Of a stretch of DNA of 38,326 nucleotides, positions 7,878-16,343 are shown one piece after another. The DNA comes from Promineifilum sp. (GTDB taxonomy: Bacteria > Chloroflexota > Anaerolineae > Promineifilales > Promineifilaceae): positions 1 to 38,326 of the forward strand of contig JACFOH010000016.1 in assembly GCA_019454405.1 (NCBI GenBank). Reading direction: 5' to 3'. Position 1 is the first letter of the stretch, and every line of letters begins with the position of its first letter. The notes under the pieces are model-generated. The model did not search any database. It worked only from the letters and a program-made list of their open reading frames with translations, and was not told the origin of the DNA. A program made the translations under genes and the position numbers.

Positions 7878-10352
7878 TTGAAAACAACACGACGTTTACT
7901 GCTCGGTGTATTTCTCATCAGCATGGGAGCGTTGGCTCTGGAAGTGGTGCTGACCCGCATTTTTTCGGTTACGATGTGGTACCATTTCGCCTTTCTGGCC
8001 ATCTCGATGGCGCTCATGGGCAGCGCCGTCGCCGGAGTATTGCTCTATTTCTTTCCCCGCCTGACCACGCCCGACGCAGCCCAGAAATGGATCGGTCGTG
8101 CGTCGGCCGCCCTGGCCATCGCCGTGCCCATCATTTTCCTCATCTATCTGCGCATTCCGTTCCGGCCGGTATTGATGAACCGCGAAGGAGCGTTCTCGTT
8201 TGAGCAGTTGGGCTGGCTGGCGCTCATCTATATCCTGCTATCGGTCCCGTTCTTCCTGTCAGGCTCAGTGCTGGCGCTGTCGCTGGCCGGCTGGCCTAAC
8301 GAGGCCGGCAAGATCTACGCCGCCGACCTCATCGGCGCGGCGATCGGCTGCGTAGTCAGCATCGTGGCCCTGGCTAATCTGGGCGGAGTTAACGCGCTCT
8401 TTTTACTAAGCGTGATTCTGGCGCTGGCGGCCTCGGCCTTCGTTTACGGCCGTCGCCGGTGGCCGCTCATCGCCGGATTAGCGATCCTCATCACCGGCGG
8501 GCTGCTGGTCAGTAACCTCGCCTCGCCCTGGGTACGCATCGTCGTCAATAAGGCCGGCGGCGAGGAACCGCCTATTACCTATGAGAAGTGGAACGTCCAT
8601 TCGCGCGTCACTGTCTACGAGCCGGCCGTGTACCCGTTCTTCTGGGGCATCTCGCCAGACAAATGGGAAGAGACCATCGCCGCGGGCGGCCACTGGGACC
8701 ACGCCCTGCTGCTGATCGACGCCGTGGCCGGCACACCTATCCAGAGCTTCGACGGCGACCTGTCATCAGTGCAGTTCCTGCGCAACGACCTCACGGCCAT
8801 CCCCTATCATTTGCTCAACGACCCTGTGACCTTGATCATCGGCCCCGGCGGCGGCCGCGACGTACTGTCGGCCCTGGCCAGCGGAGCGCCTCACGTCACC
8901 GCGGTCGAGGTCAATCCGGCCGTCGTGGAGGCAGTCAAGGGGCCGTTCGCCGAGTTCGCCGGCCATCTCTACAGCCGGCCGGACGTCGATGTCGTGGTCG
9001 CTGACGCTCGCGGCTACATCGATCGTAGCCGGGGCGGCTATGACCTGATTCAGGCTTCACTGATCGACACATGGGCCGCCGGCGGTTCGGGCGCGTTCGC
9101 CCTGTCGGAGAACAGCCTCTATACCAAAGAGGCGTTCACCAGCTATTTCGATCACCTCAGCGACAACGGCATGCTAAGCATCTCGCGCTGGTATCTGCCG
9201 GGGAGACCGGCCGAGACGCTCCGGCTGGCAGCGACCGGCCTGGCCGGCTGGGAAGCCGCGGGCGTCCAGGACGCGCGCGACCACATCGCCGTCATCGCCA
9301 TGCTCGACCCGGCCCGCGCCCAGACCGAAGGGTTATCCACGACGTTGTTCAAGCGAGAGCCGTTCACCCCGCAAGAAGTAGCCCGGCTTCAGGAAATCGC
9401 CACCGAATACGGCTTCCAGGTAATTTACGCGCCGGGATTAGCCCCGTTCGAGGAAGTCGGCGAGTTCATCGCCAACCCCAACCACGAGGCGTTCATCAAG
9501 GCCTATCCGCTGGACATCTCTCCGGCGACGGACAACCGGCCGTTCTTCTTTAACCTCGTCCTGTTGGGCGATTTGCTGGACCCGGCGCTCAGCGGCAGCG
9601 GCGTCTATCGCACCAGCATGGAGGCGATCTACATTCTTTTCGCCGTCATCGGCATCACGGCCGCGATCAGTGTGCTGTTCATCCTCGTGCCGCTATGGGT
9701 GGGGACGAAGCGGCGTAATCTGGAACGGCCGTCGATGCCGACCCTGGCCTATTTTGGAGCGCTGGGATTGGCGTTCATGATCGTCGAAATACCGACCATG
9801 CAGATGTTGACGGTCTATCTGGGCCAACCGGTCTACTCGCTGGCCGTCGTGCTTTTCTCGATACTGCTGTTCAGCGGCCTGGGCAGCTGGTGGAGCGGGC
9901 GCTGGGCGCCGGAACGTGTCGTCGGCAACATGCGCTACATCTTCCCGGCATTGATCGTCTTCCTGCTCATCCATGCCACGGCCAGTAGCGCCATCCTGGA
10001 GAGGACGTTACAGTACGGGCTGGTCGTCCGGCTCATCGTCACGGTCATCCTGCTATCGGTGCTTGGCTTCATGATGGGTATTCCCTTCCCGGTGGGCATC
10101 CGCCGCGCCGGACGATTCAAATCGTCGATCGTGCCCTGGCTATGGGGCATCAACGGGGTCACTTCGGTGCTTGGTTCGGCCACGGCCACGGCGCTATCGA
10201 TCCACATTGGTTTCCATCTGACGTTGGTCGTAGCCATCTTAATCTACGCTTCGGCAGGATTGTTGTTCCTCTACATGGCTCGCGACACTGAACTGGAAGG
10301 GGAATCGGCCCCGCCGGCCGAACAAGGCGGCCCAAAATTAGAGCCGATTTAG
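7878..10352 (+). CDS. Polytopic membrane protein with spermidine-synthase-like SAM domain
   Basis: An 824-residue protein. Residues 5-215 hold about six membrane segments beginning with the motif ALEVVLTRIFSVTMWYHFAF. Residues about 235-440 form a methyltransferase-fold domain like spermidine synthase: glycine-rich loop IIGPGGGRDVL (321-330), acidic E344 in VTAVEVNPAVV, DARGY (376-380) and YDLIQASLIDTW. Residues about 585-805 hold further membrane segments. Such fusions are common in environmental bacteria but their reaction is not established; aminopropyl or methyl transfer is possible. The start is TTG 7878, 11 nt after GGAGG (7862-7866). A TACAAT box at 7773-7778 may be its own promoter. 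It sits between nagA and the SIS deaminase without an obvious role in amino-sugar use. Confidence 0.8.
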   Translation: MKTTRRLLLGVFLISMGALALEVVLTRIFSVTMWYHFAFLAISMALMGSAVAGVLLYFFPRLTTPDAAQKWIGRASAALAIAVPIIFLIYLRIPFRPVLMNREGAFSFEQLGWLALIYILLSVPFFLSGSVLALSLAGWPNEAGKIYAADLIGAAIGCVVSIVALANLGGVNALFLLSVILALAASAFVYGRRRWPLIAGLAILITGGLLVSNLASPWVRIVVNKAGGEEPPITYEKWNVHSRVTVYEPAVYPFFWGISPDKWEETIAAGGHWDHALLLIDAVAGTPIQSFDGDLSSVQFLRNDLTAIPYHLLNDPVTLIIGPGGGRDVLSALASGAPHVTAVEVNPAVVEAVKGPFAEFAGHLYSRPDVDVVVADARGYIDRSRGGYDLIQASLIDTWAAGGSGAFALSENSLYTKEAFTSYFDHLSDNGMLSISRWYLPGRPAETLRLAATGLAGWEAAGVQDARDHIAVIAMLDPARAQTEGLSTTLFKREPFTPQEVARLQEIATEYGFQVIYAPGLAPFEEVGEFIANPNHEAFIKAYPLDISPATDNRPFFFNLVLLGDLLDPALSGSGVYRTSMEAIYILFAVIGITAAISVLFILVPLWVGTKRRNLERPSMPTLAYFGALGLAFMIVEIPTMQMLTVYLGQPVYSLAVVLFSILLFSGLGSWWSGRWAPERVVGNMRYIFPALIVFLLIHATASSAILERTLQYGLVVRLIVTVILLSVLGFMMGIPFPVGIRRAGRFKSSIVPWLWGINGVTSVLGSATATALSIHIGFHLTLVVAILIYASAGLLFLYMARDTELEGESAPPAEQGGPKLEPI

Positions 10353-10393
10353 TCGGCCGGAGCAGGCGTTAACTCGACATTCCAAAACAAACT

Positions 10394-11449
10394 ATGGCGA
10401 CAAATATTTCTCAAACCCACTTATTCCGCGAGATTCACGAGCAACCGGCCGTCCTGCGCCGGCTCTTCATCGAGGAATGGGCCACTGCCCAGGCGCTGGC
10501 CGATCTCATCCGCGAACGTGACATCGATAACGTCATCATCGCCGCGCGAGGCACCAGCGACAACGCCGGCCGCTATGCGCAATATGTGTTCGGCGCGATG
10601 AACGGGCTGTCGGTGGGCCTAAGCGCTCCCAGCCTGTTTTCGATCTATCGCCGGCCGCCACACATGGGCAACTCGCTCGTCCTGGGCATTAGCCAGAGCG
10701 GGCAAAGCCCCGATATCGTCGGCGTATTGGCCGAGGCGCGACGACAAGGCGCGCTGACGGCCGTGCTAACCAACCGCCCCGCGTCACCTCTGGCCGAACA
10801 GGGCGATGTAGTTATCGCTCTGCATGCTGAGGAAGAGCGCGCCGTGGCCGCGACCAAGACCTATACCGCCGAATTAGGGGCCGTCGCCTTAATCAGCGCG
10901 GCGCTCAGCGGCGCGGCCGAAGATCGCGCCGCTCTGCTGGCCTTGCCGGACGCGGTTGAAACGACGCTGAGCATGAACAGAGCGGTCGCCGGCGCGGCCG
11001 AACGTTACCGCTATATGACCCGCTGCGTGACGGCCGGTCGCGGCTTCAACTATGCCACGGCATTCGAGACGGCGCTCAAGCTCAAGGAGATGACCTATAC
11101 CATCGTCGAACCGTATAGCCCAGCCGACTTTCTCCACGGGCCACTGGCGATGATCGAGCCGGGGTTCCCGGTGATCGTCATTGGCACGACCGGTGCGGTG
11201 GCCGATGACATGGCTAACTTCGCCCGCACCTTGCGAGAACGACAGGCCGAACTGATCGCCATCAGCGATACGGCCGCGCTGCTGGAAATGGCGCGCATAC
11301 CGTTGGCCCTGCCCGTCACCGTGCCGGAATGGCTCTCACCTATGACGGCGATCATTCCCGGGCAATTGCTGGCGATGCACCTGGCCAACGTCCGCGACTA
11401 CAACATCGACTCGCCGCGCGCGATCCACAAGGTAACCGAGACCGTATAG
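10394..11449 (+). CDS. SIS-domain protein, probable glucosamine-6-phosphate deaminase (NagB-II/GlmS isomerase-like)
   Basis: A 351-residue protein made of two SIS (sugar isomerase) domains, about residues 35-170 and 195-345. It resembles the isomerase half of GlmS but lacks the glutaminase domain. Landmarks are [32 protein letters not shown] (the phosphosugar-binding Ser-rich loop), [17 protein letters not shown] and a C-terminal [13 protein letters not shown]. Proteins of this type deaminate glucosamine-6-phosphate to fructose-6-phosphate, which would complete the pathway from the ROK kinase and NagA. It begins 41 nt after the membrane protein and has no visible ribosome-binding site. Other SIS substrates cannot be excluded. 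Confidence 0.85.
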   Translation: MATNISQTHLFREIHEQPAVLRRLFIEEWATAQALADLIRERDIDNVIIAARGTSDNAGRYAQYVFGAMNGLSVGLSAPSLFSIYRRPPHMGNSLVLGISQSGQSPDIVGVLAEARRQGALTAVLTNRPASPLAEQGDVVIALHAEEERAVAATKTYTAELGAVALISAALSGAAEDRAALLALPDAVETTLSMNRAVAGAAERYRYMTRCVTAGRGFNYATAFETALKLKEMTYTIVEPYSPADFLHGPLAMIEPGFPVIVIGTTGAVADDMANFARTLRERQAELIAISDTAALLEMARIPLALPVTVPEWLSPMTAIIPGQLLAMHLANVRDYNIDSPRAIHKVTETV

Positions 11450-11512
11450 CCCCAGGCGCGGCGGTCATTCGCCGTCGCCGCCGCCGGCTGCTATCGATAT
11501 CAGGAGCAATAC

Positions 11513-11881
11513 ATGAGCGAAAATCAACCGGAACAACCTAAACAAGCCCGCATCAACATCGACCTGCCAAAAGATCTGAAGCCCGTCTACGCCAACATCA
11601 CTTTCATCAATTACTCGCCGGCCGAGGTCGTGCTTGATTTCGCTCAGATATTGCCGCGCACGGCCCGAGGCGCCATTACAGCACGGGTGATCATGAACCC
11701 TATCCACGCCAAGCTGCTACACGCGGCGCTGGGCCAGAACCTGGCCAACTTCGAGAACCAGTTCGGCGAGATACGCTTGCCGCATCCGCGCCCCAATCTG
11801 GCCGATAACTTCTTCCGCTTTTCTGCCGAGGGCGGCGAAGGCGATTCCGGCGATGAAGGAAAAGATGATGGACGAGCTTGA
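11513..11881 (+). CDS. DUF3467 protein
   Basis: A 122-residue acidic soluble protein. The centre (residues about 14-100) has the DUF3467 pattern: DLPKDLKPVYANITFINYSP, EVVLDFAQILP, ARVIMNPIHAKLLHAALGQNLANFENQFGEI. The C-terminal 20 residues are Gly/Asp/Glu-rich and probably disordered. AGGAG (11502-11506) lies 6 nt before the ATG. The function of the family is not known to me. The 3' end overlaps the next gene, so the two are translationally coupled. Confidence 0.85.
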   Translation: MSENQPEQPKQARINIDLPKDLKPVYANITFINYSPAEVVLDFAQILPRTARGAITARVIMNPIHAKLLHAALGQNLANFENQFGEIRLPHPRPNLADNFFRFSAEGGEGDSGDEGKDDGRA

Positions 11882-12512
11882 GACCATTGCCGAAGGGATC
11901 CGTCGCCATATGGAGCAGGTCGACGAGGCACGCGACCTGGCCTACCGGCGCTCACGCAGCCTCATCTCGTTGTGTGCCCGCTCTATTCGCGCCATCCATC
12001 GTGAGGAGTGGAATACGGCCGAATCGTTGCTGGAAGAGGCGCGCCAGGCTACCCAAGAGTTGGTCGACGGCGTACATGGTTATGCCGAACTTTACTTCGC
12101 CGGCTACACTCAGGACGCAGTGAAGGAGTTCGTCGAGGCCAGTCTCGTCTACGCACTGGTACGCAACCGCCCCCTGCCCACACCGGAAGAAGTGGGATCA
12201 GAGCCGAACACATGGCTGAACGGGCTGGCGGAAGCCGCCAGTGAATTGCGCCGCCGTATCCTCGATCTGTTGCGCAAGGGGCAAACAGCCGAAGCTGAGC
12301 GCCTGCTGGACGCGATGGACCTCATTTATAGCACGCTGGTCACATTCGACTTCGCCGACCAGATCACCGGCGGGCTGCGCCGGAGAACAGACGCACTGCG
12401 AGCGGTCTTCGAACGAACCAACGGCGACGTCAGTAGCAGCTATCGCAGCACGCAACTGGAAGCAGCGCTAAAAGCTTTGGAAGCCAAACTGGCCGAAGTC
12501 GATAAGCCCTAA
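11868..12512 (+). CDS. Translin-family protein (C3PO/TRAX-like)
   Basis: A 214-residue, almost entirely helical protein with the translin layout: N-terminal helices with Arg-rich stretches (ARDLAYRRSRSLISLCARSIRAIHR), the signature DAVKEFVEASLVYALV at 83-98, GLAEAASELRRRILDLL at 119-135, and a C-terminal LRRRTDALRAVFERTNGDV. E87 and E90, spaced by three, match Glu positions catalytic in TRAX (family knowledge). Translin/TRAX complexes bind and cleave RNA. I prefer ATG 11868, 7 nt after AGGA; in-frame ATGs also exist at 11865 and 11853. It overlaps the DUF3467 gene by 14 nt. Its stop overlaps the stop of the opposing GT9 gene (CTAA, 12509-12512). Bacterial members are often mislabelled as haloacid dehalogenase. 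Confidence 0.75.
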   Translation: MDELETIAEGIRRHMEQVDEARDLAYRRSRSLISLCARSIRAIHREEWNTAESLLEEARQATQELVDGVHGYAELYFAGYTQDAVKEFVEASLVYALVRNRPLPTPEEVGSEPNTWLNGLAEAASELRRRILDLLRKGQTAEAERLLDAMDLIYSTLVTFDFADQITGGLRRRTDALRAVFERTNGDVSSSYRSTQLEAALKALEAKLAEVDKP

Positions 12513-13618
12513 AGGATCGTCGCCGCCGGCTGTAACTGTTCAGCTACCAATTCATCGGCCGCAGTCCGCGCGTCGTCCACGGACACCCCGCCAGCCCAAT
12601 CAAACGCCCCTTCATAGGGCCGCCACAGCGTCCGGATGCGACCATTGATCCGGTAAGGAGCATAGATCGCCGGGCTAGTCGGTCCGTAGATCGCCAGCGT
12701 GGGGCAGCCCGTCGCTGCGGCGACATAGGTCGAGCCGACATCGTTGCCCACATAGAGATCGGCCAGTTCGCACAAAGCTCCTAATTCGCCCAGACTCAAC
12801 TGTCCCGCCAGATTGGCCGCCGGAAAAGACATCATGCCCACGACTTGCTCGGCGACAGCGTGTTCCTCGGCCGTGCCAACTACGATCACGCGCATGCCAT
12901 AAGTTCGCGCCAGGTGGTTGCCAAGACGCGCGAACCGGTGGGCTGGCCAACGCTTGTCAAGGTCCGTTTGCCTCGGGTTATCGCCTCCGCCCGGGTGCAA
13001 GAGCGCCAGCGGCGTGTCCCCCAGCCAGTCGAACTCTTCAATCAGCCAGTGAGCCACCCTGGTACGGTCGATATCCGGCGGCTCAAACTCCATCTCTGCT
13101 CGCTCGATGATCGCCGTCTCGACGCCGGCCACGGCCGCCAGCGACAGAAAGCGACGAGCCATCAACTGCTCTGCGCCGGTCGCCTTGCGGCCGTCATCGA
13201 GTTTCAAGATACGCGGGATCTTCGCCCGAGTGGCTACTTGCATCGCCCTGTCTGAGCCTGCGGGAACAAAGCACAAGTCATACGCCTCGCTGCGAACTCT
13301 CTCGACAAGGGCGTGAAGCTCCTCCCGCCCACTATCAGCGAGAGTGCCCGCGCCGGTGCGCAGGGTGCGCGTGATACGCGGGTTGACGCCGATGGCCGGC
13401 AAGGCCCACTCGCTGACCGCCCAGTCGATGCGCGCCTGAGGGAACCCTTCGCTCAACGCGGCCAACATGGGCGTGGTCAGCATCACCTGCCCCAGGCAGC
13501 AAGGTTGTATGATGAGGATCTTGTGTGGCGGGGGGGCTTCCCTGGAACGGCGCAACCCGGCCGGCAATCGAGCGACGCGATCGAACGCAGATTTCAGGGA
13601 AAGTTTGCCATCGGACAT
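12509..13618 (-). CDS. Glycosyltransferase family 9 (heptosyltransferase-like)
   Basis: A 369-residue cytoplasmic enzyme with the two-domain GT-B architecture of ADP-heptose transferases. N-terminal landmarks are ILIIQPCCLGQVMLTTPMLAALSEGFPQARIDW (33-65); the C-terminal domain shows LALLHPGGGDNPR, KRWPAHRFARLG, VIVVGTAEE and the donor-binding NDVGSTYVAAATGCPTLAIYGPTSP near residues 294-318. GT9 enzymes add sugars to cell-surface glycans. Chloroflexota generally lack LPS, so a different glycoconjugate acceptor is likely (inferred). It ends on the convergent translin-family gene with a 4-bp overlap and begins 15 nt after the rtcB stop, so it may be the last gene of the archease-rtcB unit. Confidence 0.88.
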   Translation of the reverse strand: MSDGKLSLKSAFDRVARLPAGLRRSREAPPPHKILIIQPCCLGQVMLTTPMLAALSEGFPQARIDWAVSEWALPAIGVNPRITRTLRTGAGTLADSGREELHALVERVRSEAYDLCFVPAGSDRAMQVATRAKIPRILKLDDGRKATGAEQLMARRFLSLAAVAGVETAIIERAEMEFEPPDIDRTRVAHWLIEEFDWLGDTPLALLHPGGGDNPRQTDLDKRWPAHRFARLGNHLARTYGMRVIVVGTAEEHAVAEQVVGMMSFPAANLAGQLSLGELGALCELADLYVGNDVGSTYVAAATGCPTLAIYGPTSPAIYAPYRINGRIRTLWRPYEGAFDWAGGVSVDDARTAADELVAEQLQPAATIL

Positions 13619-13633
13619 ATCGGCTCGGCGATC

Positions 13634-15082
13634 CTAACCTTTCACCACCGCGACCGGGACGAGACGCGCCACCTTGCGAGCGATGCCCGCGCCGTGAACG
13701 ACCTCGATGACCCGATCGACATCTTTATAGGCTTGCGGCGCTTCCTCGGCCAGGCCGGCCAGGCTGCCGGCCCGCACGCGGATACCGCGCCCCTCCAGCT
13801 TCTGGCGCAGTTCGCTGCCCCGCACTTCTTTCTTGGCCCGCGAGCGGCTCATCACACGACCTGCGCCGTGACAGGTAGAACCAAACGTCTGAGCCATCGA
13901 TCCCTCCGTGCCCACCAGTACCCAACTGGCCGTGCCCATCGAGCCGGGAACCAGGACGGGCTGACCGATATCGCGATAGGCCTCGGGCAATACAGGCGAC
14001 CCCGGCCCAAAAGCGCGGGTAGCTCCCTTGCGATGGACGCACAACTGCATCCGGCGGCCGTTAACCTCGTGCTCCTCGATCTTGGCCATGTTGTGGGCGA
14101 TATCATAAACCTGGTAAACGCTATGATCCTCGACCCGTCCCGCCAACACGTCCGTGAAGCTCCGGCGAGCAAGGTGGGTAAGTACCTGCCGATTGGCGAA
14201 GGCGAAATTGGCCGCGCCTTTCATCGCCGCCAGGTAATCCTGTCCCTCGGGGCTATTGAGCGGTGCACAGACAAGCTCGCGATCGGGCAACTGGATGTTG
14301 TAACGATGGATGACGCGCTGGAATGCGGCCACGTAGTCCGTGCAGATCTGGTGGCCAAACCCGCGCGAGCCGCAATGGATCTGGACGACGATCTGACCGG
14401 GGAACAGGCCCATGGGCGCGGCGGCCGTTTCGTCGAAAATCTCGTCTACTACATCGACCTCAATGAAGTGGTTGCCCGCGCCCAGCGTTCCGAGTTGATC
14501 ATGGGCGCGTTCGTAAGCTCGAGCGCTGATCCTGGTTGGGTCAGCGCCCGGAACACAGCCGTTCTCTTCGGTATGCTCCAGGTCCTCCTCAATGGCGTAG
14601 CCACGTTCCAACGCCCAGCGGGCGCCCAGTCGGACGACCTCTTCGATCTGCCTGCGATTGAGCCGGATCTCGCCGCCGCGGCCGACGCCGTGGGGACAGT
14701 TGCGCTGAAGTTGCGTCGCCAGTTCGTCCAGCCAGGGCGAGACATCCTGCCGGCTCAGATGCGTGCCCAACAAGCGCACACCACAATTAATGTCATAACC
14801 CACACCGCCGGGCGAGATAACGCCATCGGGCATACGCGTCGCCACGACCCCGCCGATGGGAAACCCATAGCCTTGATGAATGTCGGGCATGGCCAGCGCG
14901 TAGGCGACGATGCCGGGCAAGGTCGCGCTATTGACCAATTGATCCAGGCTCTTGTCCTCCAGCGCCAGCTCCAGCAACTCGGCGTCGGCGTAGAAGCGGG
15001 CCGGCACGCGCATATCCGGCCGGTGAGAGGCCGGTATCTCATACAAATAGGGAGTGAGTCGATTAAAGTCTCCGGGCTTCAT
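13634..15082 (-). CDS. rtcB: RNA-splicing ligase RtcB
   Basis: A 482-residue GTP- and Mn-dependent RNA ligase joining 2',3'-cyclic phosphate or 3'-phosphate ends to 5'-OH ends. Metal ligands and motifs are all present: D97 and C100 in [12 protein letters not shown]205 in [11 protein letters not shown]236 in [14 protein letters not shown]330 in [17 protein letters not shown], and the guanylylated H405 in [15 protein letters not shown] 15082 is chosen because GGAGG sits 7 nt upstream; the frame runs 12 codons further up with no ribosome site. It lies 50 nt downstream of archease, the activator that stimulates RtcB guanylylation. Together they probably repair or splice tRNA or cleaved mRNA. Confidence 0.97.
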   Translation of the reverse strand: MKPGDFNRLTPYLYEIPASHRPDMRVPARFYADAELLELALEDKSLDQLVNSATLPGIVAYALAMPDIHQGYGFPIGGVVATRMPDGVISPGGVGYDINCGVRLLGTHLSRQDVSPWLDELATQLQRNCPHGVGRGGEIRLNRRQIEEVVRLGARWALERGYAIEEDLEHTEENGCVPGADPTRISARAYERAHDQLGTLGAGNHFIEVDVVDEIFDETAAAPMGLFPGQIVVQIHCGSRGFGHQICTDYVAAFQRVIHRYNIQLPDRELVCAPLNSPEGQDYLAAMKGAANFAFANRQVLTHLARRSFTDVLAGRVEDHSVYQVYDIAHNMAKIEEHEVNGRRMQLCVHRKGATRAFGPGSPVLPEAYRDIGQPVLVPGSMGTASWVLVGTEGSMAQTFGSTCHGAGRVMSRSRAKKEVRGSELRQKLEGRGIRVRAGSLAGLAEEAPQAYKDVDRVIEVVHGAGIARKVARLVPVAVVKG

Positions 15083-15132
15083 ATCGTTCCTCCAGGGGAA
15101 ATTTACGTCGCGTCGCATACAATGCTGGCGCG

Positions 15133-15561
15133 CTATACATCAAATACAATCGTCACTTCAAGCGCGCCGTCGACCTCGCGGATGGCCAGGTCGTGATAGG
15201 TAACGGCCTTGATATGCTTTTGCAGTTCAGGCGCACGGCCGCCGCACACCGCCCCGACCAGCGCGTTGGGGGTCACCTCAAGTCGCTCGACGACGGGGAA
15301 GACCAGCCCGTCACGCTCGGCCCAATAGGCCAGCTCGCCCAGCCAATCCACCAGCAGCCCTTCAGCATCATAAGCTTCAAGCTTCAACTGTCGTCGCGTA
15401 TCCAGGGGCACCTCGTCGAGCTGCTCCCCGACCAGCAAACGCGCGACGCCGGCGGCCGCGTAGCGAAATAGCTCGGTCAGATCACGACCGCGCACTCGCA
15501 ACGCCCAATCGGCCGTGTGCTCCACCACACGAATCGCGTCGTCGGGTATGAAATCGCTCAT
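15133..15561 (-). CDS. Archease, RtcB activator
   Basis: A 142-residue protein with the archease hallmark [15 protein letters not shown] (residues 14-28), [12 protein letters not shown] (69-80) and [12 protein letters not shown] (116-127). Archease binds metal through conserved acidic residues and speeds RtcB turnover. It is the first gene of the archease-rtcB unit. I start it at ATG 15561, since archease proteins begin a few residues before the HTAD motif; an ATG at 15618 would add 19 unlikely residues. A TATAAT box at 15573-15568 ends just 6 nt before this ATG, so the mRNA is probably leaderless. Confidence 0.93.
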   Translation of the reverse strand: MSDFIPDDAIRVVEHTADWALRVRGRDLTELFRYAAAGVARLLVGEQLDEVPLDTRRQLKLEAYDAEGLLVDWLGELAYWAERDGLVFPVVERLEVTPNALVGAVCGGRAPELQKHIKAVTYHDLAIREVDGALEVTIVFDV

Positions 15562-15567
15562 ACACTC

Positions 15568-15573
15568 ATTATA
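15568..15573 (-). promoter_or_regulatory. -10 box of the archease-rtcB unit
   Basis: A perfect TATAAT on the minus strand with 6 nt between it and the ATG at 15561. Transcription would start at or next to the start codon. The -35 region is poor. Confidence 0.5.
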
Positions 15574-15708
15574 CACTCGATCGACGCAACGGAAGCCGGA
15601 ATCTATCGGAGTCATCACCTACGCGAAAGGGCGGCCTCATCAACCCCGAATGTCATAGAGCCACCCGGATAAAAAGCGATCCATGCGGATTAATACGATT
15701 AAGTGATC

Positions 15709-15714
15709 TACAAT
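15709..15714 (+). promoter_or_regulatory. -10 box of the nitroreductase gene
   Basis: TACAAT with 8 nt to the ATG at 15723 and no Shine-Dalgarno sequence between. This again implies a leaderless or nearly leaderless mRNA. No convincing -35. Confidence 0.45.
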
Positions 15715-15722
15715 AGTTGACC

Positions 15723-16322
15723 ATGCATGATATCCTGGAACTGATCCACACGCGCCGCTCTATCCGGCGCTATGAAGCGCGCCCCGTCCCGGCCGAACTC
15801 ATCGAGCAAATCCTCGAGGCGGCGATCCGCGCGCCGTCCGCCCACAACCGCCAGCCGTGGCGTTTCGTCGTTGTTGAGGGCGAGGCGGCCAAGCAACGTT
15901 TAGCGGCGGCGATGGGCGAGCGATTACGAAACGATCTGGCCGCCGACGGCCTGCCCCCGGAATTCATCGAACGCGACGCCGGCCGGTCCTACAGCCGGAT
16001 CAGCGCCGCGCCGTTGCTCGTCGTGCTTTGCCTGACGATGGCGGACATGGACGATTACCCCGATGAACGCCGCTCGCGTAACGAAGCTATCATGGCCGCG
16101 CAGAGCGTCGCCATGGCCGGGCAAAACCTGATGCTGGCCGCCCATGCTCTGGGGTTGGGTTCGTGCTGGTTGTGCGGGCCGCTGTTTTGCCCCGCCACTG
16201 TTCGCCGGGCATTAGGCCTGCCCGACGATTGGCAGCCGCAAGGGTTGGTGACTCTCGGCTATCCGGCCCAGAAAAAAGAAAAGACGCGCCATCCGTTGGG
16301 GACGCGCGTCCTGTATCGCTAA
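15723..16322 (+). CDS. Nitroreductase-family FMN oxidoreductase
   Basis: A 199-residue flavoprotein. The N-terminus has the family pattern ILELIHTRRSIRRYEARPVP for FMN phosphate binding, then AAIRAPSAHNRQPWRFVVV. The middle has MAAQSVAMAGQNLMLAAHALGLGSCWLCGP and the C-terminus LPDDWQPQGLVTLGYPA. Enzymes of this fold reduce nitro compounds, quinones or flavins, or act as dehydrogenases; some are fused to F420 ligases. The substrate is unknown. ATG 15723 is chosen over TTG 15717 because it fits the -10 box at 15709. It is divergent from archease and converges on RNase J with 21 nt between stops. Confidence 0.88.
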   Translation: MHDILELIHTRRSIRRYEARPVPAELIEQILEAAIRAPSAHNRQPWRFVVVEGEAAKQRLAAAMGERLRNDLAADGLPPEFIERDAGRSYSRISAAPLLVVLCLTMADMDDYPDERRSRNEAIMAAQSVAMAGQNLMLAAHALGLGSCWLCGPLFCPATVRRALGLPDDWQPQGLVTLGYPAQKKEKTRHPLGTRVLYR

Positions 16323-16343
16323 TTTGAGAGCGCCGGTAAAACC

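Noticed and set aside
13313..15196. A 627-codon plus-strand open frame
   Set aside because: It is antisense to rtcB and the GT9 gene, where all RtcB catalytic motifs are intact; it is a GC-rich shadow frame.
15133..15618. Archease starting at ATG 15618
   Set aside because: The extra 19 residues are atypical of the family and the -10 box at 15568-15573 would then be inside the gene.
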